Positions 18,762 to 28,902 are shown, counted from the stretch's first letter. The stretch is DNA of 64,000 nt from Flavobacteriaceae bacterium PS02336 (GCA_029960065.1 JASCOF010000001.1:1-64000), one strand, 5' to 3'. Program-made: numbers and translations. The notes: generated by a model from the letters alone, not told the origin.

Positions 18762-21700
18762 TTAAAGATTTGTATTGTATAATGGCAGTATCTGCGTATC
18801 AATAGTGTTTGTTAGAGGACTATTTCCTTCGTTATTCCACATTTTGTATTTAAACCTGATTTTCAAGTTTTCTATTCCAGAAATGATTTTGCTGCTATGC
18901 ATAATCAAAGCTTGAGAGTAATCTTTTGAATGCAGAACACTGTATCCAGATATTGGATTTTCTAATTCATCTAAAACAGAAATAGTATCTTGAATTTCTT
19001 CTAAAGGCATTTTTGGAATATTAAAAGGCTCTGGGTTTCGAACTAAAAGGGCTATCGTTGCTCCAGTATTCGTGTCAACAATTCTATTTACCTCAGTACC
19101 TTGTGCAGGATCAAGAGGAGAAAGTTTTAAAATTCCTTCAGTCGCACGATCAAACAAATGCTGATATTTTGTTGCCATTGAATCGCTCAATGCATTTGTA
19201 GCAGTATCAGTTTTAGGAGCGATTAAATAATGCAGAGCATCAATACGTTCCTGATCCAGATTAACATTCACATCATATAAAGCTTCTTTAGTTTTTTCTT
19301 CATCAACAAAATAGCTTTGAACTTGTTCTTCAAAATCTTTGTAGCGAGAAGTCTGGAATCCAAATTGATGAACCAAGATATTTTTGCTTTCGCTAGAAAT
19401 TCCTATTTGCGCACCATCAAAAAAGTTATTGACTAAAACAGTATACAGTTTAGAAGGTTTTAAATTGGTTAAAGTTGTTTTGTATTTTAATGATTTTGGT
19501 TTTAAAGGATCTCCTAACTCAAGAGTGCATCGCGTCTTAGAAGGATCTTCAATAAAATTGTTTAACATTCTAACACCCAATGGAATTCTAGGATCATTAT
19601 CATCAGTCCATTCTTCGCTATTATCTTTTTCTATCGGTTGTGGATAAGCGATTTCTTCTTCACCTTCTTCCAATGGTTCTATTGGGTATTTTATAAGAAG
19701 ATCAGTCAGAGGATCTTTGATAAAAAGATTTAATTTTCCCTGAATCTCAGGTCTTCCAGTTTCGTATGGAGTCCAATCTTTAAACATGTGTGAAGTATAA
19801 GTACTCGTAAAGAACAAAGAAATGTCACACTGCTCGTTGCCGTAGAATGAAGGTTTAGACTGTAATAAACTTCCGTCTGCATTTGGATAAGAACGATTAT
19901 AATCCAGATAACTTCTTAATGAAGTCAGTGGAGATTTAGACAATGCTGTCAATTCATTTTTCGCTGGCGGATCTTGGCCGGCTGGCGTTTCAGGATCCTT
20001 AACAGGAAAATGTCCAATTGGCCCAAGGGTTTTAAAGCCATAATAATATTTAAATTCTACAGGGTTCCTTTTATTATCATCAACCGTATCTGTCAAAGTA
20101 AAATCTAAACAGTATGTCGTATTTGGTCTCCAAATTGGCTGTACTGTTGTTTCTACAGCATTTTTCATCGCTTGTAACTGCTCAGCTACGGCAGGAATAT
20201 CCAAAATCGTTTTATTATGATAATACTCTTCTTTGCTAAACCAATCTACTCTCTGAATATAAGTGGTGTAATCAAGTTCTGGATCTTCAGCACTTACTTT
20301 ACTTGAACATATAATTGCATCAGTTGTAATTATATTTGATTTTTTAAAGCTTCTTCTAAAATCTAATCCGCTAATTAAATCTAGTGCAGAATAATTGACA
20401 CTTCCGCTTGATAAAACAGCAGTCGAAACAGTTACAGAAACTTGTTCAGCAGGATGTAAAGAACAGTTGCTGAATGCATCGCTAAACAATGAAAAATAAA
20501 CGCCTTTTTCTTTTGGTTTGCTCGAAAGCATCATAATTTCATTTACAGACGGTTCATTTTGAATATGAATAATTGAAGCATCTGTAACATTTGTTTCTCT
20601 TTTAATTAATCTTACTTGGGTTAAAGCCTCATTCAAGACAAACAAATAATGCGTATTGTAAGCCAAAACGGAATGATCACTTAATATTTGATTAGATAAA
20701 TAAATTGCCGAATCAAAAATGTTGTCATTTTTTACAAGCGAAAGAGTGTTTCCATCAATTTGTGCCAAGGCAAATTTGCCATTTGATAATTTAACCGAAA
20801 GCAATGTTTTATTATTCGCAATTACGGCATCGACAATCTCAACTACTTCATTTGTAGAAATTGCTTTTGTATCTGTTACTGTAATTACTTTCGATACATT
20901 GTTGACACTTAAACGGATAACTTTTTTATCCTTAGTAATCAAACTAAATTCATTCTCATTATGCTGAAGAACTTTAACTGCTTCTCCGTTAATTTTCGAA
21001 CGATAAATGACAGTTCGGTTGCTTCCTTTTATCCAACTAATTTGAGTCTCATTGTATAATGTATTAATCCAAAGAAGATCATTATTAGCTAATGGCAGTA
21101 TTTTGTTAAAGCCCAAAGAGTAAGTATTCAAATATTGCGTTCCTATAACCGGATTTAGTTCTTCATCCATTTCAACAATTGCCGTTGCTGCAATAGGAGA
21201 TAGGCATCCTACAATAAAATCAAGATCGATTGTTGCTTCTCCAATTCCTTTGCATTGTTCTGCATTCAGAGCTTGAGTTACGATTAGATTACCATTTACA
21301 ACCTGAAGAGAAGTTACAATTCCATTAATTAAACGTTCTCTAATAATATTACCATCAGAATTGACATGTAATAGAATTGTAGTTTTAGGATTCTCTTTTG
21401 GATGAAACGTGATCACGTATGAATCATTGAATTTAATTACCTGATCAAAATCGTATAAAGCTTTTCCATTATAACCATAATAATGAGTAAAAGTCAATGC
21501 ATTTGGATTGCTTTCGGCATTAGGATTTTCATTTCCTGCGTCCATTTTTAGGTTTGCCAATTCAGTCATTAACGAATTGTATTTGGCAATTTTTATTGGA
21601 TCTATTAATGTAATTTCAGTTTCTCCTGTTTGCTCATCGTAAGTATCATCAAATAAAGCAGCAATGTCATTTCTAATTTCTCTAATACGTTTTGCTTTTG

Positions 21701-24700
21701 CAGCAACTGGACTAATTACAATTTTATCTACCTTTTTCTTCTGACCATCAACTTCTTGAGTAAATAAGGTTATAGCATTTGCAAATTCGGCTTTCGTATA
21801 AGTTTGTTCTGGAGAAAATTCGTCAGTCTTAGTTTTGCTAAAGCTTACAGGCATATATGATACTAATTTATCGCCATCATTAAATGTGGCAGTATAAGCT
21901 GTAATTTTTACCTCTTTTGCCTGAGTGGTAAGCCTTAATTCAGGATCAATAGCAGATTCAGGGAAAATAATTTCTAATTCGTTTTCATTTTTAAATGATA
22001 ATGATCTACGGTATCCAAAATTATTTGAATCAGCAGTAATGCTCATAAAATCACCGCCTTCCATAGTGTAGTTGCCTACAATTAAAGGAAGTTCTCCAAT
22101 AAGCCTGAAAAACAATCCATTAATTTTGTCAGCTTCGTGCTGCATTGGCACATAGTAACGTTCTCCAATTTGTTTATTAAGGAAATCCATATGCTGTTTT
22201 TCGATTTCTGTTGTGGCACAGAACAATTTTGTAGACGTAATTCCTAACTGTTCAGGAACATGCCAGCCAGGTTCTGCCGCACTTAAAAATGAGAACGGAT
22301 TTGTTGCTAATACTCGAATAGAATCATATTGGTCAATAGCTTTCTGCCAATGCGCCCAAGGTAATTTATTTAATTCAGGAGTTCTTTCCGTGTCTTTTAC
22401 AACTGCTTCAAAAGGATGATAATCTACCCAGGCAGAGCCATTCCAGGATTTTAAATTGATCGATTTGATTCCGTATTCATGTTTAACCTGACGCAGTTTT
22501 CTACCTGCTTTTGATGTTGCTTCAGGAGGCATCAAATCAGTATAGTTTTTAGCTTCACCAGTATATCCGCCTACTTTTTTAGATAATTCAGTGCTAGGCA
22601 CTAATCCTTTAGCCATTTTAATATCGATATAAGTATCTAAAGGAATTACTGTGGTAATAAACTCAGGCCTTGGCATACCGTCTGGATAAAGTTTGTCTTT
22701 ATCATAGTTTTTTTCACCAACAGATTTGAAATAATCCAAAGCAAATGCCTGATTGGTCAACATATGAACTCCTTTGACATTCTCTAATGTTCTGTCATCT
22801 TCACCATCTCCGACTGTTCCTTTTGGAAGCGGACTGTATGGTGTACGATCAATAACTCGGTTAATGTCCCATTGCAGTTCAACGGAGAAATTTTTACGAA
22901 CTCTGACAAAACCAAGTCTTATTTTTACACTTAAGTCTAGTCTGGCATAAATCAAGAAAGGTTTAAATGACTCGACAGAGAAAATAGTATTTAAAGCGAT
23001 TTCAACATTAATAATTAAGAGTTTAATCTGAATTCCTCCACCGGCACTAATGTAACCGCCCATTTGAGGACGTTTAAACGAGATTTTTCCGCCCATTTCT
23101 AAGTAAGCCCACAATTTTACTTTGGCAGGGCCAAAACTTTGCTGTAATTTGAAATCTAATCTTGCTCCGGCTTCAATACCTTGAGCAGAAATCATAATAA
23201 AAGATTTAGCTGTAAATAGGGTTAAAACTTCTGCCGTGATTGGATCTTTTTTAGAACCAAGATTGACATACCAAGGTTTTTGATTCTTGAAGAAAAATCC
23301 AGCTTCTAATAATGCATGAAGCTTAATAATTTGTCCGCTGTCTTTCGGAATGCTGAAATCTGCTCCGGCTGCTAATTCTAACGAATCATCACCAAAGGCG
23401 ACCATGGCAAAGAATGGAGGATTACTCGGATCATCTTCAATAAGACCTAATCTGCCTGAAATAACATTCAACCCGGCTTCAATATAAAATAAAGTAGGCA
23501 GAGACAATAAAAGCATGGCTCTTAATGACAATATATGTCCGCCATCTGCAACCGTTCCAAAAGTAGCTCCTGCTCCAATAGAAAAGGGAGTATTATATTG
23601 CATAGAGTCTGGCGGTCCGCTGAATTTTTTAATGTTGATACCTGGTTTAGGGTGTTTGTAATACTCATACCATGAATCGTCTTTAGTTAATCCAACAGCT
23701 TGCTTTGTGGCAACATATCTAAATCCTAATAAACCTCTAAAGGCATTAATAGCCAAAAATCCAAGCGGAATAGGAACAGGCAGTTCAATACTTGCATCAA
23801 TCAAAAAGGCAGGATATTTAGGCATAAAACGCATACCAACACTTCCTGAAATTTTTGCTTTAGGCAGTTTTAAACCAACCTCACCTATAAATTCTTTAGA
23901 TTTTCCTGGTTCAGGAAGCGAAATCATACCGTGAATAACTGCCATAGCAGAAGATTCGGTAGCAGTTCCCGGAATAATTAAATCGACTTCGATAGTCTGA
24001 ATTCTAATGAATGAATCTTTTGGACCTCCATCTGTAGAATAATAGTATTTTACACCTTCACCACGGGCATCAACCCCAAGCGGATTAATACTGATTGCGC
24101 CGTCAAATCCCCAGAAATTATATTTACGGCCGTTAATTTGGGTTGAACCAAAGTTGATGTTCGTAACCGCCATTTGAACAGGGCCTAAATTGACAGAAAG
24201 ACTGATTGGAATAGGAATTGATCCTCCTTCTACTTCAATATTTCCATCGCTGTAAACACGCAGTTTTTCAACCTCAAAACCTTTTCCTTTTAGTAAAGTT
24301 CCAATTAAAGTTTCCTTCGGAAATGAAACATAACAAGACGTTCCTAAATAGTAGTCGTCGTCTTGTTTTCCAAGTTCGAAACTGTGGAAATCAATATTTA
24401 CAAGGTCAAAAAGATTTGCCTGCGGTTTATTATCTTTTGGGAATGAAGCTGTAAGGTTAAAATCTCCATCATCATATAAGTGACCTTCAAGATCAACTTT
24501 TAGAGGAAGTCCATTTTTCTCTTTAAGTTTAGGAATTTCTAATGCACCTTTGATGTTAGAGCTGGTAACTTTATTTTGTTTGAAAGTAATATCAAATTTA
24601 TTGAAGCCTACTTTAAATCCTTTTTTCTCAGACCCAATAGTTTTCCAGAGTGTATTGTCGTAAAGCGCTGCTAGAAAGCTTTGATAATCTTTTGCTTCAG

Positions 24701-26144
24701 TAAAAACATAAGTTGTCGAATCATTAATAGTGGTCAACGATAAAGGATAATCAAATGCGTACGGTAAATTTTTGCTGTTTAATTCTTGCAGAAAAACAAG
24801 CAAAGATTGGTAATCAGCGATTTCTTTTTTATTTGCAACACCATTTTCGTCCTTTTCGAACATGGTGATTGGATAATTAAAATTGAATTTGTCATTGAAA
24901 TAACTAAAAGCACCATTTTTACTAGGAACTGTTTCCAGATAAATATTTCCAGAAAGTCCGCCTGTACCAATTAATAAATCAGATGCACCAATTTTTAATG
25001 TTGGAGTAGTACTTCCTGGAATTTCAGGAACATTAATAAACCATTTTGAAGGAAGAGTAACCGAAACGGCACGAGCATAAACTCCAACAAAATCATTCGG
25101 ACGTCCGTCAGCATCAGCTTCAGGAATATTGGTTTTCTTACTTAAATCGACTTTTAAAGTATCTAACTGAAGGAGTAAACCTGTATTGCCAATCATGGCA
25201 TAATCAGGTTTTAATGATCCGCCCAATTCAAGTTGATAACCGACACCTTCTTCAGTATCAGCATACAATTGTGCTTGACCGAATAAAAACATCGACTTTT
25301 CAGTTCCAGTACCATAATCAGAACCATCAAATTTGACAGGTTTTAAAATGTTTCTTGGAAACTCGATACCAGCGCTTAAGGCTAAAGTCGCTTTTGCTTT
25401 TGGAGTAATAATTCTTTTAATGTGAGCTTCAATGCCGTCTGGAGCGACAATGTTGTAGAACTCCTGAAGCTTACTTTTAGTGTCTGCTAAATCATTTTTT
25501 AAAATATAAACAGCAAATAAAAGGGCTGGAATCGATTTTGTAATTACAGTATTATTGTTGATGAGGTCAATAATACCGCCAATGGATTGTTCTGCATCTG
25601 TTTGAAATTCCAAATCAGTATTTTGAAGCGCATTAATATCTTCTAAAAGCTGTTCGTATTTTGTTTTTCCTTCTTCGGCTTCAACAAAAATATTCATCAT
25701 GTGAGCAATAACCTGTTCTTCGCTGATGCGGAAAACCTGAAGTCCCACAGCATAAAAATCCTCCATAGAAAAAGAGAAACTGCTGGAGCTGAATGTTTTT
25801 AGGAAAGCCAGAATTTCCCACTGATATTCTAACGTAATGGGAAATGATGATATAGAAGAGTCATTTTCTTTTAGATCTGGATTTAGTACCAGACCCAGAC
25901 CAAAAGGCAGCGGTAAAGCCAGTTTTGTACTTGATACAATATCAAGACTGTAAAAGGCAGAATCACCACGATATCCTTTTGAATATTGTAAATTTTTGTA
26001 GTGAATTTTATCAAAAATGGAATTCAAACCATCTTCGACAAACGATAAGAATTCTGGTAAATCGTCTACAGTAATTACCTCGGATAATTTCGGATAATAT
26101 CTTGCTGTAGGAATTGGAACCGCAGGAATTGGATTAGTTGGCAT
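18762..26144 (-). CDS. Giant 2460-aa protein, possibly DUF6603-like
   Basis: First gene of the long operon. The product begins MPTNPIPAVPIPTARYYP, a Pro-rich start without a signal peptide. Residues about 230-1110 are Gly- and hydrophobic-rich amphipathic beta repeats (GLLLQLDTLKVDLSKK, GAGATFGTVADGG, ISAQGIEAGARLDFKLQQ, YISAGGGIQIKLLIINVEIA). These look to me like the DUF6603 type of large structural protein, but I could not test that. Residues about 1110-1800 are mixed, including an insert rich in Glu and Asn. A seven-blade-like stretch of short strands (about 1480-1800: LLHVNSDGNII, LVTQALNAE, LLWINTLYN, FALAQIDGNTLSLV) could be a beta-propeller. No catalytic motif was found. Confidence 0.85.
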   Translation of the reverse strand: MPTNPIPAVPIPTARYYPKLSEVITVDDLPEFLSFVEDGLNSIFDKIHYKNLQYSKGYRGDSAFYSLDIVSSTKLALPLPFGLGLVLNPDLKENDSSISSFPITLEYQWEILAFLKTFSSSSFSFSMEDFYAVGLQVFRISEEQVIAHMMNIFVEAEEGKTKYEQLLEDINALQNTDLEFQTDAEQSIGGIIDLINNNTVITKSIPALLFAVYILKNDLADTKSKLQEFYNIVAPDGIEAHIKRIITPKAKATLALSAGIEFPRNILKPVKFDGSDYGTGTEKSMFLFGQAQLYADTEEGVGYQLELGGSLKPDYAMIGNTGLLLQLDTLKVDLSKKTNIPEADADGRPNDFVGVYARAVSVTLPSKWFINVPEIPGSTTPTLKIGASDLLIGTGGLSGNIYLETVPSKNGAFSYFNDKFNFNYPITMFEKDENGVANKKEIADYQSLLVFLQELNSKNLPYAFDYPLSLTTINDSTTYVFTEAKDYQSFLAALYDNTLWKTIGSEKKGFKVGFNKFDITFKQNKVTSSNIKGALEIPKLKEKNGLPLKVDLEGHLYDDGDFNLTASFPKDNKPQANLFDLVNIDFHSFELGKQDDDYYLGTSCYVSFPKETLIGTLLKGKGFEVEKLRVYSDGNIEVEGGSIPIPISLSVNLGPVQMAVTNINFGSTQINGRKYNFWGFDGAISINPLGVDARGEGVKYYYSTDGGPKDSFIRIQTIEVDLIIPGTATESSAMAVIHGMISLPEPGKSKEFIGEVGLKLPKAKISGSVGMRFMPKYPAFLIDASIELPVPIPLGFLAINAFRGLLGFRYVATKQAVGLTKDDSWYEYYKHPKPGINIKKFSGPPDSMQYNTPFSIGAGATFGTVADGGHILSLRAMLLLSLPTLFYIEAGLNVISGRLGLIEDDPSNPPFFAMVAFGDDSLELAAGADFSIPKDSGQIIKLHALLEAGFFFKNQKPWYVNLGSKKDPITAEVLTLFTAKSFIMISAQGIEAGARLDFKLQQSFGPAKVKLWAYLEMGGKISFKRPQMGGYISAGGGIQIKLLIINVEIALNTIFSVESFKPFLIYARLDLSVKIRLGFVRVRKNFSVELQWDINRVIDRTPYSPLPKGTVGDGEDDRTLENVKGVHMLTNQAFALDYFKSVGEKNYDKDKLYPDGMPRPEFITTVIPLDTYIDIKMAKGLVPSTELSKKVGGYTGEAKNYTDLMPPEATSKAGRKLRQVKHEYGIKSINLKSWNGSAWVDYHPFEAVVKDTERTPELNKLPWAHWQKAIDQYDSIRVLATNPFSFLSAAEPGWHVPEQLGITSTKLFCATTEIEKQHMDFLNKQIGERYYVPMQHEADKINGLFFRLIGELPLIVGNYTMEGGDFMSITADSNNFGYRRSLSFKNENELEIIFPESAIDPELRLTTQAKEVKITAYTATFNDGDKLVSYMPVSFSKTKTDEFSPEQTYTKAEFANAITLFTQEVDGQKKKVDKIVISPVAAKAKRIREIRNDIAALFDDTYDEQTGETEITLIDPIKIAKYNSLMTELANLKMDAGNENPNAESNPNALTFTHYYGYNGKALYDFDQVIKFNDSYVITFHPKENPKTTILLHVNSDGNIIRERLINGIVTSLQVVNGNLIVTQALNAEQCKGIGEATIDLDFIVGCLSPIAATAIVEMDEELNPVIGTQYLNTYSLGFNKILPLANNDLLWINTLYNETQISWIKGSNRTVIYRSKINGEAVKVLQHNENEFSLITKDKKVIRLSVNNVSKVITVTDTKAISTNEVVEIVDAVIANNKTLLSVKLSNGKFALAQIDGNTLSLVKNDNIFDSAIYLSNQILSDHSVLAYNTHYLFVLNEALTQVRLIKRETNVTDASIIHIQNEPSVNEIMMLSSKPKEKGVYFSLFSDAFSNCSLHPAEQVSVTVSTAVLSSGSVNYSALDLISGLDFRRSFKKSNIITTDAIICSSKVSAEDPELDYTTYIQRVDWFSKEEYYHNKTILDIPAVAEQLQAMKNAVETTVQPIWRPNTTYCLDFTLTDTVDDNKRNPVEFKYYYGFKTLGPIGHFPVKDPETPAGQDPPAKNELTALSKSPLTSLRSYLDYNRSYPNADGSLLQSKPSFYGNEQCDISLFFTSTYTSHMFKDWTPYETGRPEIQGKLNLFIKDPLTDLLIKYPIEPLEEGEEEIAYPQPIEKDNSEEWTDDNDPRIPLGVRMLNNFIEDPSKTRCTLELGDPLKPKSLKYKTTLTNLKPSKLYTVLVNNFFDGAQIGISSESKNILVHQFGFQTSRYKDFEEQVQSYFVDEEKTKEALYDVNVNLDQERIDALHYLIAPKTDTATNALSDSMATKYQHLFDRATEGILKLSPLDPAQGTEVNRIVDTNTGATIALLVRNPEPFNIPKMPLEEIQDTISVLDELENPISGYSVLHSKDYSQALIMHSSKIISGIENLKIRFKYKMWNNEGNSPLTNTIDTQILPLYNTNL

Positions 26145-26415
26145 ATTCTAATTTTGTTTTTGACTTTAATTTTTGTTCGTATTCTGAATGATTAAATTGT
26201 AGTTAGAGCAAACCAATCGTTGAGGTATAAATGCATGGTTTTTTAATGATTTTTTTGAGCAGATTTCAGCAATTTGGCTGCCTAGTGATGTTTTCAAAAG
26301 ACTTTATTTTTAAGAGATTTTAATCTCTTTTTTTCTTTTGACAGTGTAAAGATGAGTCTAAAATTGGAGCTTAAAAAAGAGCTGCTTAGCCGTTTAACAT
26401 GGATGTTCTGGGGCT

Positions 26416-26429
26416 TTACAGAGTTGTAA
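26416..26429 (-). promoter_or_regulatory. Late-regulator dyad, copy in front of giant operon
   Basis: Perfect inverted repeat TTACA-ACTC-TGTAA on the minus strand. The copy at 37492 is identical, and matching continues with AAGCCC and AGAA for about ten more bases and loosely upstream (CTTCT.TTC). It lies 272 bp before the 2460-aa start. Probably an activator or operator site. Confidence 0.65.
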
Positions 26430-26470
26430 AGAGAGTGGAATAGAAGAACTAAAATGAGGATAATAATTAT

Positions 26471-26499
26471 ACAAGGAGCTTGTAAAGCAAGTTCCTTGT
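26471..26499 (-). terminator. Hairpin after fibre paralogue 4
   Basis: Stem of 11 of 12 pairs (ACAAGGAGCTTG at 26471-26482 with CAAGTTCCTTGT at 26488-26499), extendable by the flanking TAT/ATA, located 27 bp after the fibre stop. There is no strong T run on the minus strand, so termination may be weak. Confidence 0.5.
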
Positions 26500-26525
26500 A
26501 TAAAAATCAAGAATGGTTTTAAATG

Positions 26526-27671
26526 CTATAGAAAATTATTAAGATCAATAAATTGTGATGAATAATTGTAAAAAGAAATTGATGCTGTTGCGTTCTCATA
26601 ATTTTGATTTAAATCATCTTCAAACAAAACACTAACTTTATATTCGATTGAAAGTTCGGCAGAAGTAATCTTCATATCTGGATAGTAATCAGTACTTCCA
26701 ATTGACTTCAAGTTATATTCAGCAAAATTTTCTGAAATAATATTACCTACATTGTCATAAGATCTTTGAGGAAATCTAATAACTGAACCATTCATAACAG
26801 AGCTTACCAGTATTGGCGTTTCGTAGTTTCTTACACTGCCAGTAGAGCTAGTATCGTAAGTTACATTATATATTTTCACAGATTGACTTCCTGAGAAAGT
26901 ACAGTTGGTTCCATTTAGAAAAATCTCAAAAATAATTGTCTTCGGAGCTTTATAATCAGGGTTATAATAAGTGCCATTAATAATATAATGATCAAAAGTT
27001 TTAAACAAAAAATGACCTTCACCATAGCTGCCCAATGCTTCCACTGGGATAGATTTAAATCCAGAGCTGTTTCCTGAAGTAGATCCATAGTAAAAAGCCA
27101 TTCCCATTCCGCGCGATCTCCATGTAGTGATCAAAAATTTGTTATAATCTCTAGTATCTAAAAGTTTATAGCGATAAAAATTTGAAACAGCATGGAAAAG
27201 ATTTCCATTTTGATCACGTTCAAGCGCTCCACTTTGAGGACGTGGTGAAAAGTTTCCATTCGGTATAATTAACGAAGGCATTGTTTCTGTACTAGGAGCA
27301 AACGTTACTTTATTAGTAAAATTCCACATTCGGGAAACTGTCTGTGCTTGGGTTTTAACCCATTCCCACCAATTGAAAAGCTTCGAACGACTAACTACTT
27401 TATTGTCTTCAGAAATGGCAGTGTTAATCTGCGTTTCTGCATCAGAGGCAAGATTTACGGTTTTATTATCGATCATCTCCTTTAAGACTTTTCCTTGTCT
27501 GGCATCGAGTGTTTGGCCTTCGACAGTACAGTCAAGAGCATTATAACTTTCGGCTTGAAGATTGTTTGCATCGCTAAACTCTAATTCACCATTCTGGTTC
27601 GTTTTTAAAATTTTGTTTGGCTGATTTTTTTCTAAGTCTGCCACTCTGATTCTGTTGTGATTTGTACTCAT
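26526..27671 (-). CDS. Fibre/adhesin paralogue 4
   Basis: 381 aa. The first 69 residues are a more diverged copy of the shared module (HNRIRVADLEKNQPNKILKT ... LDARQGKVLKEMID). Residues about 70-130 may form a short helical spacer (AETQINTAISEDNKVV...WWEWVKTQAQTVSRMW). The C-terminal 250 residues are beta-rich with many Tyr and Asn and are unlike the other three paralogues. No signal peptide. It is a single-gene unit with its own upstream dyad at 27850 and a hairpin behind it, separate from the other three fibres. Confidence 0.7.
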   Translation of the reverse strand: MSTNHNRIRVADLEKNQPNKILKTNQNGELEFSDANNLQAESYNALDCTVEGQTLDARQGKVLKEMIDNKTVNLASDAETQINTAISEDNKVVSRSKLFNWWEWVKTQAQTVSRMWNFTNKVTFAPSTETMPSLIIPNGNFSPRPQSGALERDQNGNLFHAVSNFYRYKLLDTRDYNKFLITTWRSRGMGMAFYYGSTSGNSSGFKSIPVEALGSYGEGHFLFKTFDHYIINGTYYNPDYKAPKTIIFEIFLNGTNCTFSGSQSVKIYNVTYDTSSTGSVRNYETPILVSSVMNGSVIRFPQRSYDNVGNIISENFAEYNLKSIGSTDYYPDMKITSAELSIEYKVSVLFEDDLNQNYENATASISFYNYSSQFIDLNNFL

Positions 27672-28083
27672 TTTTAATTAATTTTTACGGGTTTTTAAAT
27701 AATTTATAGGCTTTTAATCGGGCTTATAGGGGATTACCGTAATTCATTCAGATATATTTGGTACTTACAAACAGTTGTTAATTTTGGATGATTGCAAGTA
27801 ATCTAAATGTTTAAAAATTGTGTTAGTGGCGTCACAATAGGGTTTTATTTTACAGAGTTATAAAACAAAGAAATAAAGTTTGGTTATTGGCTTAGATATG
27901 GCCAATAATAGAGTAGGGAAACTTATGATTTTAAGTTTCCTGAGTTTTTAAAATGTAATTTTTGGAGTTTAAGAAATTTGGTTTTCTCCTTTGATTTAAA
28001 TAACAACTCAAGGATTTTTGGTCTTTGAGTTGTTATTATTTTTTGTAAATCTATTTTTAGGACAAGATAGAGATCAAGCCAAT
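27672..28083. other. Intergenic region upstream of fibre 4
   Basis: No gene is seen. Besides the dyad it contains a GGAAACTTA/TAAGTTTCC hairpin (about 27918-27941) and a long stem AATAACAACTCAA ... TTGAGTTGTTATT (about 28000-28037) with a T run on the plus strand that could terminate transcripts in either direction. Confidence 0.5.
27850..27863 (-). promoter_or_regulatory. Late-regulator dyad, copy in front of fibre 4
   Basis: On the minus strand TTATA-ACTC-TGTAA, one mismatch from the perfect dyads at 26416 and 37492, with the same ACTC spacer. It lies 179 bp before the fibre start. The flanks outside the dyad are less conserved than in the other two copies. Confidence 0.55.
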
Positions 28084-28199
28084 CTTTGGGGGCATCGATT
28101 ACAAATCCGTGCTATTGTTGTGGAGATATATCTGCGCGATCGGTTTTTTTTGTCTTTGAGTTGTTTTTCTGTTTTTTGTAAATCTATTTTAGGACAAGA
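28021..28199. repeat. Direct repeat pair around a REP-like element
   Basis: The segments 28021-28068 and 28152-28199 are close direct repeats of about 48 bp (GTCTTTGAGTTGTT ... TAAATCTATTTT ... AGGACAAGA) flanking the diverged REP-like copy at 28084-28150. Confidence 0.75.
28084..28150 (+). repeat. REP-like element, long type, diverged copy
   Basis: A degenerate copy of the 64-bp element found intact at 29017 and 30329; it keeps AATCCGTGCTATTGTTG and TCTGCGCGATCGG. Confidence 0.8.
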
Positions 28200-28209
28200 C
28201 AACTTTGTA

Positions 28210-28249
28210 TTCACGAGCGGGACGCTCGCGCCAGCGAGGGGATCGGGTA
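28210..28249 (+). repeat. REP-like element, short hairpin type
   Basis: Contains the hairpin CGAGCG-GGA-CGCTCG followed by CGCCAGCG and GATCGGG. A near-identical copy is at 29113-29152. Both lie 5-9 bp past the 3' end of a small minus-strand gene. Confidence 0.8.
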
Positions 28250-28257
28250 TTATGCCA

Positions 28258-28713
28258 TTATTTGTATGCAATATCCATACTGTAATTTGTTGATGACCAA
28301 GCGCCCTGAATAATCTCAATTAAAGCATCAACTATCTTGATTAATTGATAAGTAGGAAAAGGATCTGTATAATAGATTTTAAAATCATCATCCTCAGTTG
28401 GAATAGCTTGTAATTCTGTAATAGGTATAAATGCACCTTTATTTTGTAAATTGGTTTTTACAGCTTGTAATACTGAAATTATCATTTGCTTATCTGATTG
28501 ACTATTTGTATAATTTTCCCAACCTAAAGACATAATCCCCGTTGAATAACCATTGATATGAAATTTTATTGAATAAAGCATATCATCTTTATTCGTTATA
28601 CTGTATTGCGGTTTGATTAATTCATCATAAATATAACAATAAGCTAATTGCATATATATTTCATGAACCCAAAAGCCTAGGTTGTTTCCATTTGTAATTT
28701 TGGTATCTGGCAT
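28258..28713 (-). CDS. Unknown 151-aa protein
   Basis: Not recognised. The start is placed at MPDTKITNGNNLGFWVHEIY, because the longer reading frame upstream of it runs through a REP-like repeat. The product is small, acidic and mixed alpha/beta with several aromatic residues, without signal peptide or membrane segment. It is bracketed by REP-like elements on both sides, like the next gene and the transposase. Size and isolation would suit an accessory or immunity-type protein, but no family motif supports that. Confidence 0.6.
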   Translation of the reverse strand: MPDTKITNGNNLGFWVHEIYMQLAYCYIYDELIKPQYSITNKDDMLYSIKFHINGYSTGIMSLGWENYTNSQSDKQMIISVLQAVKTNLQNKGAFIPITELQAIPTEDDDFKIYYTDPFPTYQLIKIVDALIEIIQGAWSSTNYSMDIAYK

Positions 28714-28809
28714 AATTAGTAATTTAATTTGATTAATTGATTTGTATATTGATTGAAATTTTGAATAACAAATTGATCTATCTGATTTTTCAAATAAGTG
28801 GGTTGTTGA

Positions 28810-28844
28810 CCCGATCGCGCGGATTTGCAATCCGTGCCTGCAAC
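28810..28844 (-). repeat. REP-like element, inverted, shortened
   Basis: CCCGATCGCGCGGATTTGCA with the following ATCCGTGC is the reverse complement of the long element, lacking its middle third. A related copy with similar 3' flank (AGTAAGACACAAA) is at 28903. Confidence 0.8.
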
Positions 28845-28902
28845 AGTAAGACACAAAGTAAATCATTAAAACAAAATTTACGTTTTTTTATATTTACCGT
28901 TT

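Larger units (their letters stand above)
26145..26525. other. Leader region upstream of the giant-protein operon
   Basis: No gene is seen in this 381-bp gap. It holds the dyad at 26416-26429, a hairpin at 26471-26499 next to the preceding fibre gene, and an AAGAGATT/AATCTCTT palindrome at 26312-26329. A leader of about 270 nt would separate the dyad from the 2460-aa start. Confidence 0.6.

Noticed and set aside
5054..27671. Diversity-generating retroelement acting on the fibre genes
   Set aside because: No reverse transcriptase is found in the window, and the paralogues differ over whole domains and not at scattered adenine positions.
28714..28866. Longer start for the 151-aa gene
   Set aside because: The extra 51 residues would be coded by a REP-like repeat (HGLQIRAIG part), so the ATG at 28713 is preferred.
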